Below are positions 1 through 8,996 of a DNA stretch of 9,318 bases, one piece after another; position 1 is the first letter of the stretch, and the number at the start of each line of letters is the position of its first letter. The DNA is from an uncultured Coriobacteriaceae bacterium (GTDB lineage: Bacteria > Actinomycetota > Coriobacteriia > Coriobacteriales > Eggerthellaceae). The position numbers and the translations under genes are program-made. Under the pieces are notes generated by a model. The model had not been told where the DNA came from. It made no database searches and saw only the letters and a list, made by a program, of their open reading frames with translations. The stretch lies in NCBI GenBank assembly GCA_902796815.1, contig CADBQL010000474.1, forward strand, positions 1 to 9,318, read 5' to 3'.

Positions 1-35
1 TATTTCTCGTCGTATGGCAGGTTTTTCTTCGCCAT
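1..35 (-). CDS. Unidentified protein, N-terminal fragment (runs off the left edge)
   Basis: Reading the minus strand from the ATG at 35-33 gives MAKKNLPYDEK and then the window ends inside the next codon. The start is supported by a strong Shine-Dalgarno sequence, AGAAGGAGG, on the minus strand at 48-40, four bases from the ATG. Eleven residues, lysine-rich and without a signal peptide, suggest a cytoplasmic protein but are too few to assign a family. It is divergent from the lipoprotein gene at 323 and shares the 287-bp intergenic region with it. The true 3' end lies outside the window. Confidence 0.6.
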   Translation of the reverse strand, partial: MAKKNLPYDEK

Positions 36-322
36 AAAGCCTCCTTCTGCTTGACCTAAACCCATTGATGCAAACGGCTGCGCTGCTCCAGACGCAACCA
101 TGCAAAAAGCGGTCTATTTATCAAACCATCCAAAGCGTCCGAACGCAAGCGCTCCTGTGATTCGTACTAATTGTTTCTGGTTATCGTTTTTGGTGATAAC
201 AAAAATGTTACAGCACTAAAGGCAAACCGAACTGACATTTCAATCGCTTATCACCAAAGATGACGTTATAATAATTCCCGTGGTTCTACTATGCATTATT
301 ATTTGAGGGAAGGGGTCGAGGT
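36..322. promoter_or_regulatory. Divergent intergenic region between the left partial gene and the lipoprotein gene
   Basis: This 287-bp stretch holds no gene I can support. Next to the partial gene is its Shine-Dalgarno sequence (40-48). The segment 180-272 is AT-rich and contains the operator-like repeats described separately, followed by a good -10 hexamer for the lipoprotein gene, TATAAT at 267-272. No convincing -35 lies 17 bp upstream of it (TCGCTT at 244-249), so the promoter may depend on an activator. The lipoprotein gene has an SD-like stretch, GAGGGAAGGGG, at 305-315, about seven bases before the ATG. A promoter for the leftward gene must also lie here but I cannot place it. Confidence 0.5.
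180..258. promoter_or_regulatory. Operator-like inverted repeats, three GATAA/TTATC half-sites
   Basis: GTTATC (180-185) and GATAAC (195-200) form a small dyad. The right half extends to TTTGGTGATAA (189-199), which is repeated exactly in inverted orientation as TTATCACCAAA (248-258), 48 bp further on. The second 11-bp arm sits directly upstream of the TATAAT at 267-272, where a bound protein could overlap the -35 region. This is the arrangement expected for a dimeric repressor or activator with two spaced sites and possible looping. The regulator is unknown; the LysR protein encoded nearby is one candidate, but nothing in the sequence ties it to these sites. Confidence 0.4.
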
Positions 323-1183
323 ATGTTGAACAAAAGAAGAATTCTGTCCGTCATCGCCATCGTCACGCTGGCTTTTGCCTGCCTTGCGGGCTTTGCCGGA
401 TGCGGTGGCAGCGGCGCGAGCGAGCCGCAGAGCGCCAAAGACGTTTTTGACCAAAACGCCAAGACGGATCCTAACAACTGCCATATAAAAGGCGATGCCA
501 GTATCACGATGGGCGCACAGGGCATGACCATGGATATGCCGGTAAGCCTTGATTTCGATATCAACGGCGACGCATCGCATGGAACTTTCTCGGCGTCGAT
601 GCTCGGCGCCGAAATGAGCGGCGAGATGTATAGCGTCGAGCAGGACGGCAAGTTCCTCACGTACACCAAAGCTAACACCGGCGGCAGCATGTTTGGAAGC
701 GCTCTGCCATCGGAAGAAGGCGAATGGACCGTAACTGAGTCGGATACCAGCTCAACCGCGAAAATTGGAGAGGTTAGCAATAAGCTGATCGAGAAGGCAA
801 CTTTCGAGAAAGCCGATGACGGCTACGTCGTTTCCATCAAGGGCGCGGACGCTTATGCAGTCTTCCAGGAAGCCGTCGCACAAGACAGCACCGCCGCCAC
901 GAGCGCCATCCCCGAGGTTCCGCAGGATTACGCCGAATTGATTGATGGCCTGACGCTCAACCTGACGTTCGACAAGGACTACAAGCTCACCAAGATTTCT
1001 ATCCCCGAAACGAAGTCTTCCGTGACGTCAAACGGCCAGACTGTGGACTTGACGATTTCCGCCGACTTCGCGGTGACCGATCACGGCAAGGTAGCTGAAA
1101 TCACTGTTCCGGACGATGTCGTGAAGGCCGCCAAAGCTACGCCGGCCACTGACGCAGCAACCGAAGCAGACAAGGCCGCGTAG
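323..1183 (+). CDS. Secreted lipoprotein, LolA/LppX-like in appearance, function unknown
   Basis: The 286-aa product starts with a classic lipoprotein signal: basic MLNKRR, a hydrophobic core at residues 7-25, and a lipobox FAGC with the acylated cysteine at 27, followed by a Gly/Ser linker. The mature protein should be anchored on the outer face of the cytoplasmic membrane. Residues from about 45 to 265 alternate short polar and hydrophobic stretches (for example DGLTLNLTFDKDYKLTKISI near 209-228), the pattern of a curved beta-sheet such as LolA, LppX/LprG or related domains of unknown function. That fold is inferred, and no catalytic motif is seen. The tail, about 268-286, is Ala/Thr/Glu-rich and probably disordered. 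The start is supported by GAGGGAAGGGG at 305-315. The gene is followed by its own terminator, so it is probably monocistronic. Lipid or glycolipid carriage is possible but not shown. Confidence 0.88.
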   Translation: MLNKRRILSVIAIVTLAFACLAGFAGCGGSGASEPQSAKDVFDQNAKTDPNNCHIKGDASITMGAQGMTMDMPVSLDFDINGDASHGTFSASMLGAEMSGEMYSVEQDGKFLTYTKANTGGSMFGSALPSEEGEWTVTESDTSSTAKIGEVSNKLIEKATFEKADDGYVVSIKGADAYAVFQEAVAQDSTAATSAIPEVPQDYAELIDGLTLNLTFDKDYKLTKISIPETKSSVTSNGQTVDLTISADFAVTDHGKVAEITVPDDVVKAAKATPATDAATEADKAA

Positions 1184-1203
1184 GACCAAGCTCACAAGCG
1201 TTA

Positions 1204-1240
1204 ATGAGAAAAGGTCGGCTCTATACCGGCCTTTTCTCAT
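1204..1240 (+). terminator. Intrinsic terminator of the lipoprotein gene
   Basis: A 15-bp stem pairs 1204-1218 with 1226-1240 around a 7-base loop (CTCTATA), with a single G-U wobble. The descending arm contains CCTTTTCTC, so it gives a T-rich 3' side. It begins 20 bases after the TAG at 1181-1183 and ends 51 bases before lysR, which separates the two transcription units. The A-rich ascending arm (GAGAAAAGG) means it could also work on the opposite strand. Confidence 0.8.
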
Positions 1241-1291
1241 ATATGAATACGAGAATCGCCTTCTGCAAACGCCAACCATGGGAGTGTCGCC

Positions 1292-2215
1292 ATGACACTG
1301 CAACAACTTAGATACCTTATAGCCATTAGTGAGCAGGGCTCCATCAACGCAGCTGCCCAAAGCTTGTATGTATCGCAGTCGAACCTCTCGACGGCGATCA
1401 AGGAACTCGAACGCGAGCTCGGCATCACGATTTTCACCCGCAGCAACCGCGGCGTGACGCTCACGAACGACGGAACCGAACTGCTCGGCTATGCGCGCCA
1501 AGTGATCGAACAAGCCGATATGCTCGAGGAGCGCTACGCGCGCGGGCGGGCCGAACATATGCATTTGGCCGTTTCGACGCAGCATTATTACTTCAGCCTG
1601 CAGGCGTTCATAAACGTAGCTGAGGACTGTGCGTCGAGCAAGTACGATTTCATCCTGCGAGAGTGCGCAACGGGGCAAATCATCGACGATGTGAGGACGT
1701 TCAGAAGCGATGTGGGCATCCTGTATCTGGACAGTTTCAACGAGCGCGTTCTCAAGAAGGCATTTTCCGATGCCGACCTAGCATTTTTCCCGCTCTTCGA
1801 CGCGCGCGTGCATGTGTTCGTCGGCGAGCACCATCCGCTTGCGAAGCAGAGCATCGTAAAACTCGAAGATCTCGCACCCTACCCGCGTTACGCCTTCGAA
1901 CAAGGGCAGACAAACTCGTTCTACTATTCCGAAGAGCCGTTCGGCTACCTGCGCCGTGACCGCAACATCCGCTTCTCGGACCGTGGCACGCTCACGAACC
2001 TGCTGACAAGCTTCAATGGCTATACGATTTCGACAGGCGTGCTTTCAAGCGAAATGCACTCGGGCATCGTCGCCATCCCTCTCGATGTCGACGAGCGCAT
2101 GCAAGTCGGCTACGTCATGCATAACGAACGGCGCCCCGGCGCGCTGCTCCTGCGCTATATCGACGAGCTGCATCGGGTCATCGCCGAAAACCCAAGTGTA
2201 CAGGCCGCCAGCTAA
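1292..2215 (+). CDS. LysR-type transcriptional regulator
   Basis: The 307-aa protein has the usual LysR-family length and layout. The N-terminal winged helix-turn-helix spans about residues 2-60 (MTLQQLRYLIAISEQGS, then AAQSLYVSQSNLSTAIKELE, then LFTR-like IFTRSNRGVTLT), and a linker helix runs to about 88. The effector-binding domain follows from about 90 to 297. The family binds DNA as a tetramer at T-N11-A type sites and responds to a small molecule, often activating a neighbouring or divergent catabolic gene. The start is supported by GGGAG at 1280-1284, seven bases upstream. The gene follows the lipoprotein terminator and precedes gtrA and an acyl-CoA ligase on the same strand. An organic acid or acyl-CoA related to the ligase would be a reasonable effector, but this is inference. 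The stop codon is only one base from the 88-bp inverted-repeat element. Confidence 0.93.
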   Translation: MTLQQLRYLIAISEQGSINAAAQSLYVSQSNLSTAIKELERELGITIFTRSNRGVTLTNDGTELLGYARQVIEQADMLEERYARGRAEHMHLAVSTQHYYFSLQAFINVAEDCASSKYDFILRECATGQIIDDVRTFRSDVGILYLDSFNERVLKKAFSDADLAFFPLFDARVHVFVGEHHPLAKQSIVKLEDLAPYPRYAFEQGQTNSFYYSEEPFGYLRRDRNIRFSDRGTLTNLLTSFNGYTISTGVLSSEMHSGIVAIPLDVDERMQVGYVMHNERRPGALLLRYIDELHRVIAENPSVQAAS

Positions 2216-2216
2216 G

Positions 2217-2304
2217 ATGACATAAAGTCGTGTTTTTTGTCATTAAGCTATTTGATAATCGTTGACTATTTTACTTAATGACAAAAAACACGACTTTATG
2301 TCAT
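2217..2304. repeat. 88-bp element with 31-bp perfect inverted repeats
   Basis: Bases 2217-2247 are exactly the reverse complement of 2274-2304, around a 26-base AT-rich centre (2248-2273). Each arm is itself bounded by ATGACA and TGTCAT, giving four copies of the half-site (2217-2222, 2238-2243, 2278-2283, 2299-2304). The element starts one base after the lysR stop and ends 10 bases before the gtrA start, so it fills the gap. As RNA it would form a very long hairpin, but no T-run follows it, so it is not a standard intrinsic terminator. No target duplication is visible at its edges (AAG on the left, ACT on the right). It could be a miniature repeat family, a bidirectional transcription barrier, or an operator array. 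Confidence 0.9.
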
Positions 2305-2307
2305 ACT
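2278..2307 (+). promoter_or_regulatory. Possible leaderless promoter of gtrA inside the inverted repeat
   Basis: ATGACA at 2278-2283 matches the -35 consensus TTGACA in five of six positions. After an 18-bp spacer, CATACT at 2302-2307 matches TATAAT in four of six. Transcription would then start about seven bases on, at or next to the gtrA ATG at 2315. This fits the absence of any Shine-Dalgarno sequence before gtrA, since leaderless mRNAs are common in Actinomycetota. The match is modest and could be chance in AT-rich DNA. Confidence 0.35.
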
Positions 2308-2314
2308 ACCCACC

Positions 2315-2704
2315 ATGAAAAAACTCATCGCACAGTTTGTGAAGTTTGGCATCGTAGGCGCATTCGCGTTCGTCATCGACTACGGACTTCTTGCATTTTG
2401 CACTGAGGTTCTGCGGATCAACTACCTTGTGAGCGCAACAATCGGGTTCACGGTTTCGGTCGTGTTCAACTACCTGGCGTCGATGCGCTATGTTTTTTCG
2501 CACAAAGAGGATATGAGCAGACGAAGGGAATTCGTGATCTTCGTCATTTTATCGGTCATCGGCCTTATCATAAACAACGCTATCATGTGGGCGGGCGTCG
2601 AAGCAATCGGCTGGCACTACCTCATCGTGAAGCTCTTCGCCACCGCCGTTGTGATGGTGTGGAATTTCGTGACGAGAAAGCTGTTCTTAGACGCTGACCG
2701 CTGA
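2315..2704 (+). CDS. GtrA-family four-helix membrane protein
   Basis: This 129-aa protein has the typical GtrA length and four predicted transmembrane segments at about residues 9-29, 36-57, 73-94 and 101-120. Family signatures visible are FVKFGIVGAFAFVIDYGLL at the N-terminus, FNYLASMRYVF (51-61) after helix 2, and WNFVTRKLFL (116-125) at the end. GtrA proteins act in the cytoplasmic membrane in synthesis of cell-surface polysaccharides or teichoic/arabinogalactan-type polymers, and are proposed to help move polyprenyl-phosphate-linked sugars. The substrate here is unknown, since no glycosyltransferase is adjacent. The ATG is preceded by ACTACCCACC, which has no Shine-Dalgarno character. The N-terminus matches the family so well that a later start is unlikely, so translation may be leaderless. 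The 102-bp gap to the ligase suggests separate expression. Confidence 0.92.
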   Translation: MKKLIAQFVKFGIVGAFAFVIDYGLLAFCTEVLRINYLVSATIGFTVSVVFNYLASMRYVFSHKEDMSRRREFVIFVILSVIGLIINNAIMWAGVEAIGWHYLIVKLFATAVVMVWNFVTRKLFLDADR

Positions 2705-2763
2705 ATGGCTTAGGTGTTGAAGAACCCAGGATAGCGCCTCATCGGCACCCGGGTACGAACAAG

Positions 2764-2794
2764 GCGAAACGCGGACTGGCATACCCCGTTTCGC
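2764..2794 (+). other. Stem-loop upstream of the acyl-CoA ligase
   Basis: GCGAAACG (2764-2771) pairs perfectly with CGTTTCGC (2787-2794) around a 15-base loop. It lies in the 102-bp gap between gtrA and the ligase, ending 24 bases before the preferred ligase start. It has no following T-run, so it may be a leader structure, an operator dyad, or simply chance in GC-rich DNA. Confidence 0.35.
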
Positions 2795-2818
2795 GAAAAG
2801 CGCAGAATGGAGCCCAAA

Positions 2819-4462
<1,644 letters not shown>

Positions 4463-4470
4463 GAAATCAT

Positions 4471-4503
4471 GCGGGGCTGCGGGCTTTTTGCCTGCAGCTC
4501 CGC
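4471..4503 (+). terminator. Hairpin after the acyl-CoA ligase, terminator candidate
   Basis: A 14-bp stem, 4471-4484 with 4490-4503, closes a TTTTT loop with two G-U wobbles. It begins nine bases after the TAG of the ligase. The stem is strong, but the bases that follow (ACATCTGCC) lack a T-run, so efficient intrinsic termination is doubtful. It may instead stabilise the 3' end or work with Rho. Confidence 0.5.
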
Positions 4504-4601
4504 ACATCTGCCGGTCCCTCGGCGGCGGGCCGGCGCATCTGGCCGCCTTCTGGCTGCGGCTAGCGCACCCGCGTATGCCCTAGTCGCAGCCTCACTCACC
4601 T

Positions 4602-4618
4602 GCGGGCTTCTCAGCCGC
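4602..4618 (+). terminator. Small hairpin GCGGGCT-TCTC-AGCCGC, weak terminator candidate
   Basis: GCGGGCT (4602-4608) pairs with AGCCGC (4613-4618) with one bulged G around a four-base loop. It lies about 140 bases downstream of the ligase and is not followed by a T-run. It resembles the first hairpin in its GCGGGCTT start, so it may be a second, partial transcript-end structure. Confidence 0.25.
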
Positions 4619-4620
4619 CA

Positions 4621-4698
4621 ATCCGAAATCGAAAGAGTGACAACCCTGAAATTTGCCTCGAGGCAAATTTCAGGGTTGTCACTCTTTCGATTTCGGAT
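4621..4698. repeat. Axis palindrome, AT-richer core flanking CTC|GAG
   Basis: The bases on either side of the axis read GTGACAACCCTGAAATTTG, then CCTC|GAGG, then the mirror image. Composition changes sharply from the GC-rich tail before 4620 to this segment. An intergenic natural palindrome here would explain why the sequence folds back at exactly this point, by hairpin-primed strand switching or by an assembly graph returning along its own complement. Its outer TGACA/TGTCA ends resemble those of the 31-bp inverted repeats at 2217-2304. How much of the symmetry is natural cannot be told from this window. Confidence 0.5.
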
Positions 4699-4815
4699 TG
4701 GCGGCTGAGAAGCCCGCAGGTGAGTGAGGCTGCGACTAGGGCATACGCGGGTGCGCTAGCCGCAGCCAGAAGGCGGCCAGATGCGCCGGCCCGCCGCCGA
4801 GGGACCGGCAGATGT

Positions 4816-4848
4816 GCGGAGCTGCAGGCAAAAAGCCCGCAGCCCCGC
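4816..4848 (-). terminator. Hairpin after the right ligase copy (mirror of 4471-4503)
   Basis: The same 14-bp stem and five-base loop (AAAAA as read on the plus strand) follow the minus-strand ligase copy, whose stop is at 4859-4857. It carries the same reservation: there is no T-run beyond the stem. Confidence 0.48.
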
Positions 4849-4856
4849 ATGATTTC

Positions 4857-6500
<1,644 letters not shown>

Positions 6501-6524
6501 TTTGGGCTCCATTCTGCGCTTTTC

Positions 6525-6555
6525 GCGAAACGGGGTATGCCAGTCCGCGTTTCGC
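6525..6555 (-). other. Stem-loop upstream of the right ligase copy (mirror of 2764-2794)
   Basis: The 8-bp stem formed by 6525-6532 and 6548-6555 lies between the minus-strand gtrA and ligase copies. It is the exact mirror of the left stem-loop and has the same uncertain role. Confidence 0.33.
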
Positions 6556-6614
6556 CTTGTTCGTACCCGGGTGCCGATGAGGCGCTATCCTGGGTTCTTC
6601 AACACCTAAGCCAT

Positions 6615-7004
6615 TCAGCGGTCAGCGTCTAAGAACAGCTTTCTCGTCACGAAATTCCACACCATCACAACGGCGGTGGCGAAGAGCTTCACGATGAGGT
6701 AGTGCCAGCCGATTGCTTCGACGCCCGCCCACATGATAGCGTTGTTTATGATAAGGCCGATGACCGATAAAATGACGAAGATCACGAATTCCCTTCGTCT
6801 GCTCATATCCTCTTTGTGCGAAAAAACATAGCGCATCGACGCCAGGTAGTTGAACACGACCGAAACCGTGAACCCGATTGTTGCGCTCACAAGGTAGTTG
6901 ATCCGCAGAACCTCAGTGCAAAATGCAAGAAGTCCGTAGTCGATGACGAACGCGAATGCGCCTACGATGCCAAACTTCACAAACTGTGCGATGAGTTTTT
7001 TCAT
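6615..7004 (-). CDS. GtrA-family membrane protein, mirror copy
   Basis: Encodes the same 129-aa, four-helix GtrA protein as the left arm, read from the ATG at 7004-7002 to the stop at 6617-6615. The start again has no Shine-Dalgarno sequence (ACTACCCACC precedes it on the minus strand), and the inverted-repeat element ends 10 bases upstream at 7015. The likely role is membrane-based lipid-linked sugar movement for surface polymers, as known for the family. Nothing distinguishes this copy from the left one. Confidence 0.86.
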   Translation of the reverse strand: MKKLIAQFVKFGIVGAFAFVIDYGLLAFCTEVLRINYLVSATIGFTVSVVFNYLASMRYVFSHKEDMSRRREFVIFVILSVIGLIINNAIMWAGVEAIGWHYLIVKLFATAVVMVWNFVTRKLFLDADR

Positions 7005-7011
7005 GGTGGGT

Positions 7012-7041
7012 AGTATGACATAAAGTCGTGTTTTTTGTCAT
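7012..7041 (-). promoter_or_regulatory. Possible leaderless gtrA promoter, mirror copy
   Basis: On the minus strand ATGACA (7041-7036), an 18-bp spacer and CATACT (7017-7012) precede the gtrA ATG at 7004, as in the left arm. The confidence is equally modest. Confidence 0.33.
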
Positions 7042-7102
7042 TAAGTAAAATAGTCAACGATTATCAAATAGCTTAATGACAAAAAACACGACTTTATGTC
7101 AT
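7015..7102. repeat. 88-bp element with 31-bp inverted repeats, mirror copy
   Basis: Arms 7015-7045 and 7072-7102 are perfect inverted repeats around a 26-base centre. It lies between the minus-strand lysR stop (7104) and gtrA start (7004). Because the arms are identical, this copy differs from the left one only in the orientation of its centre. Confidence 0.88.
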
Positions 7103-7103
7103 C

Positions 7104-8027
7104 TTAGCTGGCGGCCTGTACACTTGGGTTTTCGGCGATGACCCGATGCAGCTCGTCGATATAGCGCAGGAGCAGCGCGCCGGGGCGCCGTTCGTTATGC
7201 ATGACGTAGCCGACTTGCATGCGCTCGTCGACATCGAGAGGGATGGCGACGATGCCCGAGTGCATTTCGCTTGAAAGCACGCCTGTCGAAATCGTATAGC
7301 CATTGAAGCTTGTCAGCAGGTTCGTGAGCGTGCCACGGTCCGAGAAGCGGATGTTGCGGTCACGGCGCAGGTAGCCGAACGGCTCTTCGGAATAGTAGAA
7401 CGAGTTTGTCTGCCCTTGTTCGAAGGCGTAACGCGGGTAGGGTGCGAGATCTTCGAGTTTTACGATGCTCTGCTTCGCAAGCGGATGGTGCTCGCCGACG
7501 AACACATGCACGCGCGCGTCGAAGAGCGGGAAAAATGCTAGGTCGGCATCGGAAAATGCCTTCTTGAGAACGCGCTCGTTGAAACTGTCCAGATACAGGA
7601 TGCCCACATCGCTTCTGAACGTCCTCACATCGTCGATGATTTGCCCCGTTGCGCACTCTCGCAGGATGAAATCGTACTTGCTCGACGCACAGTCCTCAGC
7701 TACGTTTATGAACGCCTGCAGGCTGAAGTAATAATGCTGCGTCGAAACGGCCAAATGCATATGTTCGGCCCGCCCGCGCGCGTAGCGCTCCTCGAGCATA
7801 TCGGCTTGTTCGATCACTTGGCGCGCATAGCCGAGCAGTTCGGTTCCGTCGTTCGTGAGCGTCACGCCGCGGTTGCTGCGGGTGAAAATCGTGATGCCGA
7901 GCTCGCGTTCGAGTTCCTTGATCGCCGTCGAGAGGTTCGACTGCGATACATACAAGCTTTGGGCAGCTGCGTTGATGGAGCCCTGCTCACTAATGGCTAT
8001 AAGGTATCTAAGTTGTTGCAGTGTCAT
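7104..8027 (-). CDS. LysR-type transcriptional regulator, mirror copy
   Basis: Encodes the same 307-aa LysR-family regulator, with an N-terminal helix-turn-helix (AAQSLYVSQSNLSTAIKELE) and a C-terminal effector-binding domain. The start ATG is at 8027-8025, with GGGAG on the minus strand at 8039-8035. It reads toward the axis, like all the full-length genes of the right arm. Being base-identical to the left copy, it supports no separate regulatory role. Confidence 0.87.
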   Translation of the reverse strand: MTLQQLRYLIAISEQGSINAAAQSLYVSQSNLSTAIKELERELGITIFTRSNRGVTLTNDGTELLGYARQVIEQADMLEERYARGRAEHMHLAVSTQHYYFSLQAFINVAEDCASSKYDFILRECATGQIIDDVRTFRSDVGILYLDSFNERVLKKAFSDADLAFFPLFDARVHVFVGEHHPLAKQSIVKLEDLAPYPRYAFEQGQTNSFYYSEEPFGYLRRDRNIRFSDRGTLTNLLTSFNGYTISTGVLSSEMHSGIVAIPLDVDERMQVGYVMHNERRPGALLLRYIDELHRVIAENPSVQAAS

Positions 8028-8078
8028 GGCGACACTCCCATGGTTGGCGTTTGCAGAAGGCGATTCTCGTATTCATAT

Positions 8079-8115
8079 ATGAGAAAAGGCCGGTATAGAG
8101 CCGACCTTTTCTCAT
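8079..8115 (-). terminator. Intrinsic terminator of the right lipoprotein copy
   Basis: The 15-bp stem 8079-8093 with 8101-8115 and its 7-base loop follow the minus-strand lipoprotein stop at 8138-8136. The minus-strand 3' arm carries CCTTTTCTC. It is the mirror of 1204-1240. Confidence 0.75.
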
Positions 8116-8135
8116 TAACGCTTGTGAGCTTGGTC

Positions 8136-8996
8136 CTACGCGGCCTTGTCTGCTTCGGTTGCTGCGTCAGTGGCCGGCGTAGCTTTGGCGGCCTTCACGA
8201 CATCGTCCGGAACAGTGATTTCAGCTACCTTGCCGTGATCGGTCACCGCGAAGTCGGCGGAAATCGTCAAGTCCACAGTCTGGCCGTTTGACGTCACGGA
8301 AGACTTCGTTTCGGGGATAGAAATCTTGGTGAGCTTGTAGTCCTTGTCGAACGTCAGGTTGAGCGTCAGGCCATCAATCAATTCGGCGTAATCCTGCGGA
8401 ACCTCGGGGATGGCGCTCGTGGCGGCGGTGCTGTCTTGTGCGACGGCTTCCTGGAAGACTGCATAAGCGTCCGCGCCCTTGATGGAAACGACGTAGCCGT
8501 CATCGGCTTTCTCGAAAGTTGCCTTCTCGATCAGCTTATTGCTAACCTCTCCAATTTTCGCGGTTGAGCTGGTATCCGACTCAGTTACGGTCCATTCGCC
8601 TTCTTCCGATGGCAGAGCGCTTCCAAACATGCTGCCGCCGGTGTTAGCTTTGGTGTACGTGAGGAACTTGCCGTCCTGCTCGACGCTATACATCTCGCCG
8701 CTCATTTCGGCGCCGAGCATCGACGCCGAGAAAGTTCCATGCGATGCGTCGCCGTTGATATCGAAATCAAGGCTTACCGGCATATCCATGGTCATGCCCT
8801 GTGCGCCCATCGTGATACTGGCATCGCCTTTTATATGGCAGTTGTTAGGATCCGTCTTGGCGTTTTGGTCAAAAACGTCTTTGGCGCTCTGCGGCTCGCT
8901 CGCGCCGCTGCCACCGCATCCGGCAAAGCCCGCAAGGCAGGCAAAAGCCAGCGTGACGATGGCGATGACGGACAGAATTCTTCTTTTGTTCAACAT
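8136..8996 (-). CDS. Secreted lipoprotein of unknown function, mirror copy
   Basis: Encodes the same 286-aa Cys-anchored protein: basic MLNKRR, a hydrophobic core, lipobox FAGC with Cys27, a beta-rich LolA/LppX-like body (fold inferred) and an Ala/Thr-rich tail. The ATG is at 8996-8994, and the SD-like GAGGGAAGGGG lies on the minus strand at 9014-9004. As on the left arm it is divergent from the partial gene at the window edge and ends in its own terminator. Confidence 0.82.
   Translation of the reverse strand: MLNKRRILSVIAIVTLAFACLAGFAGCGGSGASEPQSAKDVFDQNAKTDPNNCHIKGDASITMGAQGMTMDMPVSLDFDINGDASHGTFSASMLGAEMSGEMYSVEQDGKFLTYTKANTGGSMFGSALPSEEGEWTVTESDTSSTAKIGEVSNKLIEKATFEKADDGYVVSIKGADAYAVFQEAVAQDSTAATSAIPEVPQDYAELIDGLTLNLTFDKDYKLTKISIPETKSSVTSNGQTVDLTISADFAVTDHGKVAEITVPDDVVKAAKATPATDAATEADKAA

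Larger units (their letters stand above)
4463..4856. other. Gene-free centre of the palindrome between the two convergent ligase copies
   Basis: These 394 bp comprise two 197-bp mirror halves and contain no gene I can support. From the outside in, each half holds the 14-bp hairpin just after the ligase stop, a very GC-rich stretch (4504-4600) with short GGC/GCC repeats, a smaller hairpin (4602-4618), and then an abruptly AT-richer 39-bp tail up to the axis. The open frame that crosses the axis is a low-complexity by-product of the symmetry. Confidence 0.8.

Noticed and set aside
1028..1678. 216-aa open frame on the minus strand across the lipoprotein end and lysR start, and its mirror at 7641-8291
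   Set aside because: It overlaps two well-supported genes and a terminator, and has no recognisable domain or ribosome binding site support.
2217..2304. CRISPR-like repeat-spacer unit
   Set aside because: There are only two copies, inverted rather than direct, with no further repeats and no cas genes.
4504..4600. Structured RNA in the GC-rich tail after the ligase
   Set aside because: Short GGC/GCC pairings such as 4510-4514 with 4530-4534 are expected by chance at this composition, and no known RNA family is recognisable.
4657..4662. Axis coincides with CTCGAG, an XhoI site, suggesting restriction-ligation of two identical fragments
   Set aside because: Any perfect palindrome has a six-base palindrome at its axis and many of those are restriction sites, so the coincidence carries little weight.
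4621..4698. Hairpin telomere junction of a linear replicon
   Set aside because: No protelomerase, replication or partition gene is present, and the axis sequence shows none of the features that would mark a resolvase site. Artefact explains the symmetry more simply, though I cannot formally exclude it.
4469..4850. Two identical 79-aa open frames overlapping the axis on opposite strands
   Set aside because: They begin in a hairpin and pass through GC-rich low-complexity sequence. Their identity follows directly from the palindrome, and they have no family resemblance.
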